DNA of 64,000 nt, taken from contig JAEWUC010000005.1 of assembly GCA_023397505.1 (NCBI GenBank), forward strand, positions 737,170 through 801,169, given 5' to 3'. Both the position numbers and the translations under genes were made by a program. How positions within the stretch are numbered: position 1 is the stretch's first letter; every line of letters begins with the position of its first letter. Under the pieces are notes generated by a model. It had not been told where the DNA came from. It saw nothing but the letters and a program-made list of their open reading frames with translations, and made no database searches. Positions 43,652 to 51,660 of this stretch are shown one piece after another. The stretch is from Bacteroidota bacterium. Lineage in GTDB: Bacteria; Bacteroidota; Ignavibacteria; Ignavibacteriales; Melioribacteraceae.

Positions 43652-44910
43652 AAAAGATTTTTGCAGCAGTAATTATTTTTCTGCCGGCAATGTTGTCAAT
43701 CGCGCAGACGAAAATATCGCTTGAAGATTGTTATGAAAAGGCACGAGAAAATTATCCTCTTATCAAACAAAAAAAATATATCGAGCAAAGCGGCGAATTT
43801 AATGTTAGCAATGTATGGAAGGGATATTTACCGCAATTAAACATAAGCGGGCAAGCAACTTATCAATCCGATGTAACTTCACTTCCAATTTCATTTCCTG
43901 GAGTTAAAATAGAATCGCTGACGAAAGATCAATACAAAGCGGTTGCAGATGTAACACAAACAATCTACGACGGCGGAATTATGAACGCACAGGCAGATAT
44001 TCATAAATCAATTGCAGAAGTCGACGGCCGTAAAATCGAAATTGAGCTTATAAAATTAAAAGAAAGAATAACTCAAATTTATTTTGGGATATTACTTCTT
44101 GACGAACAATATTTTCAAACACAGTTAGTTAAAAAGGATTTGAATTCATCACTTGATAAGATGAACGCAGCGTTTGCCAACGGCACCGCCATCAAATCAA
44201 ATGTTGATATTTTACAAGCAGAGCTTTTAAAAACCGAGCAAAGAGAAATTGAAATTAAATCTTCCCGTAAATCCTTTATAAACATGCTCGGCTTGTTGAC
44301 AAACCAAGAGCTGAATGAGTCACAAAAACTAGAATTGCCTGCATCAAATAATTTTTCAGCTTCCGAAGAAATCAACCGCCCGGAATTATCTTTATATTCA
44401 TCGCAAGAAAAATTAATCGAAGATCAAAACGTTTTGGCAACTGCCAAAATATTACCAAAGGCAAATTTGTTTTTTCAGGGCGGATACGGCAAGCCCACAT
44501 TAAATATGCTTAAAAACGAGTTTGACTGGTTTTACATCGCGGGAGCAAAATTATCTTTGCCGCTTTCAAATCTTTATACATATGGCAACGAAAGAGAAAT
44601 AAACGAGTTGAATAAAAAATCGGTTGAAGCACAGAAAGAAACTTTTATTCTCAATACAAAATTGTCTTTATCGCAGCAGAAAAATGAAATTGAAAAGCTA
44701 AATGAGTTAATAGCGGTTGATGAGAAAATTATTTCAATCAGAATTTCAGTGAAAGAAGCGTCCAAGTCGCAATTGGAGAACGGCGTTATTACTTCCAGTG
44801 ATTTTATCCGCGAATTGAACGCCGAGGATCAAGCAAAACAAAACTTGGCAATACACAAAATTCAACTGCTGCTCGCACAACAAAATTACAAACTTACACT
44901 TGGCAATTAA
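43648..44910 (+). CDS. TolC-like outer membrane efflux protein of the ABC system
   Basis: A signal peptide (1-19, ending SIAQ) and two outer-membrane efflux repeats make up 420 residues. KISLEDCYEKARENYPLIKQ is the usual first helix. It starts inside the end of the TetR gene (ATGA overlap), so it is translationally coupled to it. The second half has long coiled-coil helices (about 305-360) that would form the periplasmic barrel. It should dock the adaptor at 45026 and the ABC pair. Confidence 0.9.
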   Translation: MKKIFAAVIIFLPAMLSIAQTKISLEDCYEKARENYPLIKQKKYIEQSGEFNVSNVWKGYLPQLNISGQATYQSDVTSLPISFPGVKIESLTKDQYKAVADVTQTIYDGGIMNAQADIHKSIAEVDGRKIEIELIKLKERITQIYFGILLLDEQYFQTQLVKKDLNSSLDKMNAAFANGTAIKSNVDILQAELLKTEQREIEIKSSRKSFINMLGLLTNQELNESQKLELPASNNFSASEEINRPELSLYSSQEKLIEDQNVLATAKILPKANLFFQGGYGKPTLNMLKNEFDWFYIAGAKLSLPLSNLYTYGNEREINELNKKSVEAQKETFILNTKLSLSQQKNEIEKLNELIAVDEKIISIRISVKEASKSQLENGVITSSDFIRELNAEDQAKQNLAIHKIQLLLAQQNYKLTLGN

Positions 44911-44923
44911 TTATTTATAAACA

Positions 44924-45006
44924 GTCATTACGAGGAGTAAAACGACGAAGTAATCTAACAATTAGCTCAGATTGCTTCTCCCGCTAAAACGTAGGATCGC
45001 AATGAC
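44924..45006. repeat. dispersed palindromic repeat, second family
   Basis: An 83-base imperfect palindrome between the TolC-like gene and the adaptor gene. Ends are GTCATTACGA... and ...TCGCAATGAC, and inner arms are AAGTAATCT/AGATTGCTT. This is the widespread type related to GTCATTGCGAGG...GAAGCAATC repeats seen in many genomes. It lies within the operon, 14 bases after one stop and about 20 before the next ATG, where it could alter relative expression. Confidence 0.8.
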
Positions 45007-45025
45007 AAACAATAATGGTAGAATT

Positions 45026-45922
45026 ATGAAATCAACTTTAAATTATCTCGTACTCGTTTTATCATTTATTTTATTCGCATGTGGTAACGGCAGCAAAGAA
45101 TATGATGCAACCGGCACTTTCGAAGCCGAGGAAATTATTGTTTCATCCGAAGCGATGGGCAAGTTAATTTCATTCGACGTTGAAGAAGGAACAATCCTAA
45201 AACAAAATCAAATTGTCGGCATTGTTGATACTATCCAGCTTCATCTTAAAAAGAAGCAGCTTGAGGCATCAATACAAACCGTATTGAGTAAACAGCCGGA
45301 CATTGCCTCTCAACTCGCGACAATTCAGGAACAAATTAACAATACAACTACCGAGAAAAAACGCGTTGAAAACCTTGTGAAATCAAACGCCGCAACGGCA
45401 AAACAGCTTGACGACGTTAACGGACAACTCGATTTGCTTTATAAACAATACGACGCTGCGAAAAAAAATCTGACAATTACAACCCGCAGTTTGCAAAATG
45501 AAACCCATCCTCTGCAAATACAAATTGAGCAAATACAAGATCAAATAAATAAAAGCATTATAAAAAATCCGGTTGATGGAACTGTACTCGCGCGTTATGC
45601 AAAACAAAACGAAATCACCTCAAACGGAAAAGCTCTTTATAAAATTGCGGATTTATCTGGGATGACTTTGCGCGCATATGTTAACGGTGATCAACTTGGA
45701 CAAATAAAGCTCGGACAAAAAGTTAAAGTGTTTGTAGATAAAGGCGCTAATGCACAAAAAGAATTGAGCGGAGAAATATATTGGGTTTCTTCGAAATCCG
45801 AGTTTACCCCAAAGACAATTCAAACGAAGGACGAACGCGCCAATCTTGTGTACGCGATAAAAGTAAAAGTTAAGAACGACGGTTATTTAAAAATTGGTAT
45901 GTACGGCGAGATTCAATTCTAA
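45026..45922 (+). CDS. HlyD-type adaptor lipoprotein of the ABC efflux system
   Basis: A 298-residue periplasmic adaptor. I start at the ATG at 45026 (MKSTLNYLVLV), which gives a clean signal with lipobox LFAC (lipidated Cys20). An upstream in-frame ATG at 45002 and a TTG at 44972 lie within or at the edge of a palindromic repeat and would spoil the leader. Domains: lipoyl half (EEGTILKQNQIVGIVD), a long coiled-coil hairpin (about 65-165), lipoyl half (NPVDGTVLARYAKQNEI), then a beta-barrel. It resembles YbhG/EmrA-like adaptors of ABC-2 exporters. Confidence 0.9.
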   Translation: MKSTLNYLVLVLSFILFACGNGSKEYDATGTFEAEEIIVSSEAMGKLISFDVEEGTILKQNQIVGIVDTIQLHLKKKQLEASIQTVLSKQPDIASQLATIQEQINNTTTEKKRVENLVKSNAATAKQLDDVNGQLDLLYKQYDAAKKNLTITTRSLQNETHPLQIQIEQIQDQINKSIIKNPVDGTVLARYAKQNEITSNGKALYKIADLSGMTLRAYVNGDQLGQIKLGQKVKVFVDKGANAQKELSGEIYWVSSKSEFTPKTIQTKDERANLVYAIKVKVKNDGYLKIGMYGEIQF

Positions 45923-45976
45923 AAACGTTTTCCTTTCTGAATAAGAGCAGGAAGTTGAGGACTAGTAAATCAAATA

Positions 45977-46891
45977 ATGAAAGCGGTTGAATTAAAAAAT
46001 ATCGTTAAGAAATACGCGACAAAAAAATCCACCGTAACAGCGGTTGACAATATTTCTTTCGAAGTTGAAGAGGGTGAATTATTCGGATTAATCGGCCCGG
46101 ACGGCGCAGGTAAAACATCTTTATTCAGAATCCTCACGACTCTTCTTCTTCCCGAAAGCGGCAGTGCAAATGTTTTGGGTTTTGATGTTGCGCATGATTG
46201 GAAAAACATCCGCCATATTGTTGGTTATATGCCGGGAAGATTTTCTCTTTACCAGGATTTATCCGTTGAAGAAAACTTGGAATTTTTCGCTACAATTTTT
46301 AATACTACTATCGAAGAGAATTATGATTTAATTGCCGACATTTATAAACAGCTTGAACCATTCAAAACACGCCGAGCGGGAAAATTAAGCGGCGGCATGA
46401 AACAAAAACTCGCATTAAGCTGCGCCCTTATTCACAAACCAAAAATTCTATTTTTAGATGAACCTACAACCGGCGTTGACCCGGTATCGCGCAAAGAATT
46501 TTGGGAAATGTTAAAGCGGTTAAAAAATCAGGGTATTACAATTCTTGTTTCAACCCCTTATATGGATGAAGCGAAATTATGCGACAGAATTGCACTAATA
46601 CAGAAAGGTAAAATTTTACAAATAGACACACCGCAAAATATTGTTAACCAATTCAATAAAAGTCTTTACGCCGTTCAATCTGACGATATGTTCAAGCTAT
46701 TAAATGATTTGCGTTTATTTCATCAAACGGAAAGTTGTTTCGCATTCGGAGAGAATCATCATTTAACAATGATCGATGAAAATACAATCGCACTCGAAGA
46801 ATATTTAAAAACTTCTGGACATAATAATATTACAATCGAAAAAATTAATCCGGGTATAGAAGATTGTTTTATGCAGTTAATGAAACGGTGA
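45977..46891 (+). CDS. ABC transporter ATPase, first of the YbhF-like pair
   Basis: A 304-residue nucleotide-binding protein. Walker A GPDGAGKTS (40-48), signature KLSGGMKQK, Walker B ILFLDEPTTG and a D-loop VDP are all intact, with a C-terminal extension (about 225-304) typical of drug-exporting ABC-2 ATPases. It corresponds to the first half of the E. coli YbhF/RbbA-like double ATPase, here a separate gene; the second half lies at 46935. The two likely form the heterodimeric motor for the permease pair downstream. Confidence 0.92.
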   Translation: MKAVELKNIVKKYATKKSTVTAVDNISFEVEEGELFGLIGPDGAGKTSLFRILTTLLLPESGSANVLGFDVAHDWKNIRHIVGYMPGRFSLYQDLSVEENLEFFATIFNTTIEENYDLIADIYKQLEPFKTRRAGKLSGGMKQKLALSCALIHKPKILFLDEPTTGVDPVSRKEFWEMLKRLKNQGITILVSTPYMDEAKLCDRIALIQKGKILQIDTPQNIVNQFNKSLYAVQSDDMFKLLNDLRLFHQTESCFAFGENHHLTMIDENTIALEEYLKTSGHNNITIEKINPGIEDCFMQLMKR

Positions 46892-46934
46892 AACCGCCTT
46901 TTAGATATTAGTTAATGGATGAATCAAAATAAAT

Positions 46935-47681
46935 ATGACGACGCCTGAAATAGTAATAAAGACAGAAAAACTCACAAAGAAGTTCGGGGACTTTGTCGCC
47001 GCTAATGAACTAACTTTTGAAGTTTACCGCGGAGAAATTTTCGGGTTTCTCGGCGCGAATGGTGCCGGTAAAACAACAGCTATGAAAATGCTGATCGGCA
47101 TTTCAAAACCAAGCAGCGGCAAAGCAAATATTGCGGGATTTGATATTTACAAGCAGACAGAATTGATTAAGAAAAGTATTGGTTATATGAGTCAAAAATT
47201 TTCTCTATACGAAGACTTAACTATAAAAGAGAACATACAACTGTTCGCAGGCATTTATGGTTTGAGTAATGAAGCGATCAAAACAAAAAGCAATGCTTTA
47301 ATTGAAAAATTAAATCTGCAAAACGAAGCCGATAAAGTTGTTGCTTCTCTTCCGCTGGGATGGAAACAAAAACTCGCCTTCAGCATTGCTGTTTTGCATG
47401 AACCAAAAATCGTTTTTCTCGATGAGCCGACCGGCGGGGTCGATCCGATTACACGCAGACAATTCTGGGATATGATTTACGAAGCAGCCGACAGCGGAAT
47501 TACTGTTTTTGTAACAACACATTACATGGACGAAGCCGAATACTGCGGCCGGGTTTCAATTATGGTGGACGGCGTTATCAAAGCTCTTGATTCACCGAGG
47601 AATTTAAAAGAACGGTTTAACGCCAATTCAATGGACGAGGTTTTTTTAATGCTTGCCCGCGGCGCTAAGCGAGGAGAATAA
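46935..47681 (+). CDS. ABC transporter ATPase, second of the pair, with a noncanonical signature motif
   Basis: A 248-residue nucleotide-binding protein with intact Walker A GANGAGKTT (40-48) and Walker B IVFLDEPTGG, followed by VDP. The signature LSGGxxQ is replaced by LPLGWKQ. From memory the same replacement occurs in the second half of the YbhF type of double ATPase, so this subunit's signature may be degenerate by design, with the first subunit supplying the working one. It lacks the C-terminal extension. Gap of 43 bases from its partner gene. Confidence 0.92.
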   Translation: MTTPEIVIKTEKLTKKFGDFVAANELTFEVYRGEIFGFLGANGAGKTTAMKMLIGISKPSSGKANIAGFDIYKQTELIKKSIGYMSQKFSLYEDLTIKENIQLFAGIYGLSNEAIKTKSNALIEKLNLQNEADKVVASLPLGWKQKLAFSIAVLHEPKIVFLDEPTGGVDPITRRQFWDMIYEAADSGITVFVTTHYMDEAEYCGRVSIMVDGVIKALDSPRNLKERFNANSMDEVFLMLARGAKRGE

Positions 47682-47689
47682 TAATTTTT

Positions 47690-47760
47690 GAGATTGCATC
47701 ACTTCGTTAACGATGACATTTTTGGTATTTGCGAGGGACACGGCGACGGTTTACCTCGCA
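47690..47760. repeat. degenerate palindromic repeat and hairpin between ATPase and permease genes
   Basis: The stretch 47690-47718 (GAGATTGCATCACTTCG and CGATGACA) looks like a decayed half of the second repeat family at 44924. Directly after it a perfect seven-base inverted repeat TGCGAGG/CCTCGCA (47730-47736 with 47754-47760) can form a hairpin. It is in an otherwise unusually long intra-operon gap of about 120 bases. Confidence 0.5.
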
Positions 47761-47800
47761 TTATATGGGGAAGCAAACCAACTGATATTTGGAAAATTAT

Positions 47801-48907
47801 ATGAAACAACTATTAATATTCATCAAAAAAGAATTTCTTCACATATTACGCGATAAGCGTACCATGCTTATTTTGTTTGGCATGCCTGTTGTCCAGTTGT
47901 TGATCTTTGGTTTTGCGATTACTACTGAAGTTCGAAATACCAACATTGCAATTCTCGACAACTCAAAAGACGAAGCAACACAAAATATAATTACTCGGCT
48001 CGAAAGCTCTGAGTATTTCGACATCGATCATACCTTGGTAGACAATAGTCAGATTGAAAAAGCATTTAAAACCGGGAAAATAAAATTGGCGGTGGTTTTT
48101 CAACAAAATTTTCAAAATGAACTCGCACACTATAATAAATCTCAAATACAAATTATTGCCGACGCAACAGATCCGAATCAAGCAACAACTTTAACAAATT
48201 ACATCAGTTCAATAGTTATGGATTATCAAACCGAGCTGAATTCTCAAAACAAAATTCCATATACAATAGAAACAGAAATGAGGATGCTTTACAACCCGCA
48301 GCTTAAAGGCGCATATTCTTCTGTGCCGGGAGTGATGGGATTAATTCTGCTTTTAATTTCCGCGATGATGACTTCGATATCAATTGTTAAAGAAAAAGAA
48401 TTCGGCACAATGGAAATACTTCTTGTTTCGCCGATGAAGCCGTGGTTTGTAATTATAAGCAAAGCAATTCCGTATTTTGTTTTATCACTCGTTAATGTTG
48501 CAACAATTTTATTATTAAGCGTGTTTGTTCTCGGGATGCCGATAAAAGGAAGTTTGTTCTTGCTGATTGCCGAAACAATATTGTACATACTCTGCGCTCT
48601 TTCGCTCGGTCTTTTAATCTCAACAGTAACAAACTCTCAGCTTGCGGCAATGCTTATATCGCTTCTCGGATTAATGCTTCCGGTTGTTATGTTAAGCGGA
48701 TATGCCGTTCCAATCGCAAACATGCCGGATATTCTTCAGTTCATTTCAAACGCCTCGCCTGCAAGATGGTACATTGCAATTATAAAAGATATTATGATTA
48801 AAGGTGTGGGGCCTGGCGAAATAATTAAAGAAACATTTATCATTTTTAGCATGACTCTCTTTTTCATCTTAATCAGTATTAAAAGATTTAAAATTAGGTT
48901 AGCATGA
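47801..48907 (+). CDS. ABC-2 type permease (YbhS-like), first
   Basis: A 368-residue integral membrane protein starting at the ATG at 47801; an upstream in-frame TTG at 47789 adds only four residues. One membrane span near 22-42, a periplasmic domain of about 130 residues (50-170), then five spans from about 176 with the hallmark SIVKEKEFGTMEILLVSP after the second span. FGMPVVQLLIFGFAI and the Sec-like topology match YbhS/YhhJ. Its end overlaps the next permease by four bases (ATGA). Confidence 0.9.
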   Translation: MKQLLIFIKKEFLHILRDKRTMLILFGMPVVQLLIFGFAITTEVRNTNIAILDNSKDEATQNIITRLESSEYFDIDHTLVDNSQIEKAFKTGKIKLAVVFQQNFQNELAHYNKSQIQIIADATDPNQATTLTNYISSIVMDYQTELNSQNKIPYTIETEMRMLYNPQLKGAYSSVPGVMGLILLLISAMMTSISIVKEKEFGTMEILLVSPMKPWFVIISKAIPYFVLSLVNVATILLLSVFVLGMPIKGSLFLLIAETILYILCALSLGLLISTVTNSQLAAMLISLLGLMLPVVMLSGYAVPIANMPDILQFISNASPARWYIAIIKDIMIKGVGPGEIIKETFIIFSMTLFFILISIKRFKIRLA

Positions 48908-50022
48908 GAACACTATTATTTTTACTCCGCAAAGAATTGATACAAATTTTCCGGAATAAACTTATACTTAGAATGATATTTGCGATGCCGGTGGTTCAAC
49001 TCGTTGTTTTACCTTTCGCGGTTGATTATGAAATCAGAAATATTAATCTCTCCGTAGTTGATCAAGATCATTCGGAGTATTCCAGAAAATTAATTAATAA
49101 AATTACCTCAACCGGGTATTTCAGATTGACTGATGTTTCTTCCGATTTCGAATCCGCGCTTAAAAAAGTTGACGGCGACGAAGCCGACTTAATTATTTCA
49201 ATACCCAAAGGATTCGAACATGATTTAGTCCGCGACAGCAGAATTAAAATAATGCTTTCTGCCAATGCTATTGCCGGTCAAACCGCCGGACTTGCGGTAG
49301 CATATTCGAACACAATAATAAAAGATTTTAACAATGATATTCGTCTCGAGTGGATTCAACCGCCGCGGATGAGCGCGCAGCCAGGTATAGAAATTACAAG
49401 CTCCAACTGGTTTAATCCCGGGATGAATTACAAATATTTTTTTGTTCCGGGCGTGCTTGGTTTGCTCGTAACAATGGTTGGCTTCCTTTTAACTTCTTTA
49501 AATATTGTTAAAGAAAAAGAAGACGGAACAATTGAACAGTTAAATGTTACGCCGATTAAGAAATATCAATTCATTCTCGGTAAACTTATTCCATTTTGGT
49601 TATTGGGATTGGCGATTCTAACAATCGGCTTTGTAGTCAGTTTTATTGTCTATGGAATTTTACCCGAGGGAAGTTTTTTATTAATATATCTTTTTGCCGC
49701 AGTTTATTTGATCGCGTTACTTGGATTTGGATTGTTCACTTCTACATTTGCCGACACACAGCAGCAAGCAATGTTCGTAGCATATTTTGTTATGATGATT
49801 TTTATTCTGTTAAGCGGTTTGTTTGCCCCGATTGAAAACATGCCCGATTGGGCGCGAATTTTAACATATCTAAACCCGGTAAGTTACTTTATTGAGGTGA
49901 TGCGGATGGTAATATTAAAAGGCAGCGGGTTTATGGATTTGATAAATCATTTCGGAACAATTGTTTTGTTCGCTATAGGTTTCAATTCGTTGGCAATTTG
50001 GAACTACAAAAAAACCACATAA
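48904..50022 (+). CDS. ABC-2 type permease (YbhR-like), second
   Basis: A 372-residue partner of the preceding permease, same topology: one span near 20-40, a periplasmic domain, then five spans from about 180. NIVKEKEDGTIEQLNVTPIK is its version of the hallmark motif. Final gene of the TetR-2 operon. Together with the ATPase pair, adaptor and TolC-like protein it completes a tripartite ABC exporter. Substrate unknown. Confidence 0.9.
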   Translation: MRTLLFLLRKELIQIFRNKLILRMIFAMPVVQLVVLPFAVDYEIRNINLSVVDQDHSEYSRKLINKITSTGYFRLTDVSSDFESALKKVDGDEADLIISIPKGFEHDLVRDSRIKIMLSANAIAGQTAGLAVAYSNTIIKDFNNDIRLEWIQPPRMSAQPGIEITSSNWFNPGMNYKYFFVPGVLGLLVTMVGFLLTSLNIVKEKEDGTIEQLNVTPIKKYQFILGKLIPFWLLGLAILTIGFVVSFIVYGILPEGSFLLIYLFAAVYLIALLGFGLFTSTFADTQQQAMFVAYFVMMIFILLSGLFAPIENMPDWARILTYLNPVSYFIEVMRMVILKGSGFMDLINHFGTIVLFAIGFNSLAIWNYKKTT

Positions 50023-50081
50023 CATTTATAACAGAACCGATGTTTAAATTATTCCTACCAATATTTTAACGGAACGGTTAC

Positions 50082-50113
50082 TTGCCTCGCTTTGTTTCAA
50101 CGAAGCGGGCAAA
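50082..50113. terminator. probable bidirectional terminator between convergent genes
   Basis: An imperfect stem TTGCCTCGCTT/AAGCGGGCAA with one bulged base lies between the convergent permease (stop 50022) and DUF389 gene (stop 50121). No strong T run follows on either strand, so it is a weaker call. Confidence 0.45.
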
Positions 50114-50120
50114 TCTTTCC

Positions 50121-51488
50121 TTACTGAAGAATTAATTTCACTTTTTCAGTTTTCAACCGCGCTTCAATCCACCCTTGAAATCTTTGCAGCTCAATTCTGT
50201 TTGGACGATTGCCGAATTTCGCGTACGCAACAACTGTTGTATCCAGCAGCTTTTTATTTTGCGATGCAACAACAACATTGCTAATAAAAAATTCTTTTAA
50301 ATTTTTGTGCTGCGTTTTTGCTTCTTTGAACAAATCTTCAACCGGGAATTGACCGAATCCGTACTTAGATAATTCCCTTTCCAGCAATGCGATTTTTTCG
50401 TCTTTACTTTTAATTATCTGTTCGTTTCTTTTATATAAATCTTCAATAAGCCCGGTTCTTATTGCGGTTAAATCTATTGCACTTCCGTAAGAATCGCTTT
50501 GTTTAACTATAACTTCAACTTCTTCCAAATTATAATTTTTTAGGTGGGCTTTTGCAGATCTTATTTTTTCTTCTTCTACTTTTCCAACGGTAAATATCTC
50601 AATCAGTTTTTTACCTTCCGCGATGGAAATATTTTTTCCGACTATGTATGAGTTTTCGAAAGTCAATTCGTTTTGAATAAATGAGGTTGCGTTTTTAGTA
50701 AAAATACTTCTGTCAACAATTTGATATGCCATGTACAAACTTGGAACGACGGTTATCGTGACAATTATATAAATATAGCTTTTTACCTTTCGCTCAAAAG
50801 TTTTATCAGCGTATTCATTCTTCGGGTAATTTAGAAAACGTACAATTATAATTGTTGATAAGCTTATAAACACGCTGTTTATAAAGAACAAATAAAATGC
50901 GCCGAAAAAATACGATAGATTGCCGATTGCGAGTCCGTAGCCCGCAGTACACAACGGCGGCATTAACGCTGTTGCAATTGCAACGCCGGGAACAACATTA
51001 CTAATATGTTTTCGCGATGCGGCTACAATTCCAGCCAAGCCGCCGAACAATGCAATTAATACATCCCAAATTGTTGGTGTTGTTCTTGCAAGTAATTCCG
51101 ATTGCGCTTCTTCAAGCGGAGAAAGTAAAAAATATACAGTTGAAGTTATTACACTTATCAAAACCGCAATGCCGAGATTCTTAAATGATTTTTTGATAAG
51201 AACAAAATCATTTATTCCAACGCCCATGCCGATTCCCATTATGGGACCCATCAACGGTGAAATCAACATCGCACCGATAATTACCGCCGTTGAATTCATA
51301 TTTAAACCAACCGAGGCAATCATGATCGCAAATATTAGAACCCATAAATTTGTTCCTCTAAATTCAATACCCTTTCTTATTGCTTCTATTGTTTGAAGTT
51401 CGTCGGCTTTGTCTTCGTCAAGATTAAATCTGTCTTTTATTATATCTTTTGCCAAAACAAATAGTTTTATACTTTTTGAAACTTTCAT
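50121..51488 (-). CDS. DUF389 (TIGR00341-like) membrane protein
   Basis: A 455-residue protein with about six membrane spans from residue 50 to 245. The first spans contain the family core: NSTAVIIGAMLISPLMGPIM and later VVPGVAIATALMPPLCTAGYG, both with conserved small residues, Pro and Gly. The C-terminal 200 residues are soluble, with a coiled-coil segment near 350-370 (NEQIIKSKDEKIALLERELS). DUF389 proteins have been suggested as exporters of hydrophobic compounds, but the function is unproven. No partner is adjacent on the same strand. Confidence 0.85.
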   Translation of the reverse strand: MKVSKSIKLFVLAKDIIKDRFNLDEDKADELQTIEAIRKGIEFRGTNLWVLIFAIMIASVGLNMNSTAVIIGAMLISPLMGPIMGIGMGVGINDFVLIKKSFKNLGIAVLISVITSTVYFLLSPLEEAQSELLARTTPTIWDVLIALFGGLAGIVAASRKHISNVVPGVAIATALMPPLCTAGYGLAIGNLSYFFGAFYLFFINSVFISLSTIIIVRFLNYPKNEYADKTFERKVKSYIYIIVTITVVPSLYMAYQIVDRSIFTKNATSFIQNELTFENSYIVGKNISIAEGKKLIEIFTVGKVEEEKIRSAKAHLKNYNLEEVEVIVKQSDSYGSAIDLTAIRTGLIEDLYKRNEQIIKSKDEKIALLERELSKYGFGQFPVEDLFKEAKTQHKNLKEFFISNVVVASQNKKLLDTTVVAYAKFGNRPNRIELQRFQGWIEARLKTEKVKLILQ

Positions 51489-51600
51489 TTTATTAACCGG
51501 TTTTTTGTTTTAAGTGAAGATAGTGATTAATGATTAATTTTTACAGCGGATTGATAAGTGCGTTGAATTATACCTGGGGAAAAAATGATATGTTTTATAA

Positions 51601-51623
51601 ACAAAACCCGGCATAGCCGGGTT
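51601..51623 (-). terminator. terminator of the DUF5916 gene
   Basis: An eight-base-pair GC-rich stem AACCCGGC/GCCGGGTT (51605-51612 with 51616-51623) with a three-base loop, followed by TTGTTT on the minus strand. It is 38 bases after the stop at 51661. Confidence 0.88.
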
Positions 51624-51660
51624 GTATCGTGATACTCAATACTATGTACTCAGTACTAAC

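Noticed and set aside
44972..45025. Extra N-terminal residues of the adaptor protein (TTG or ATG starts upstream)
   Set aside because: They lie in or at the edge of the palindromic repeat and would disrupt the lipoprotein signal; the ATG at 45026 gives a clean leader.
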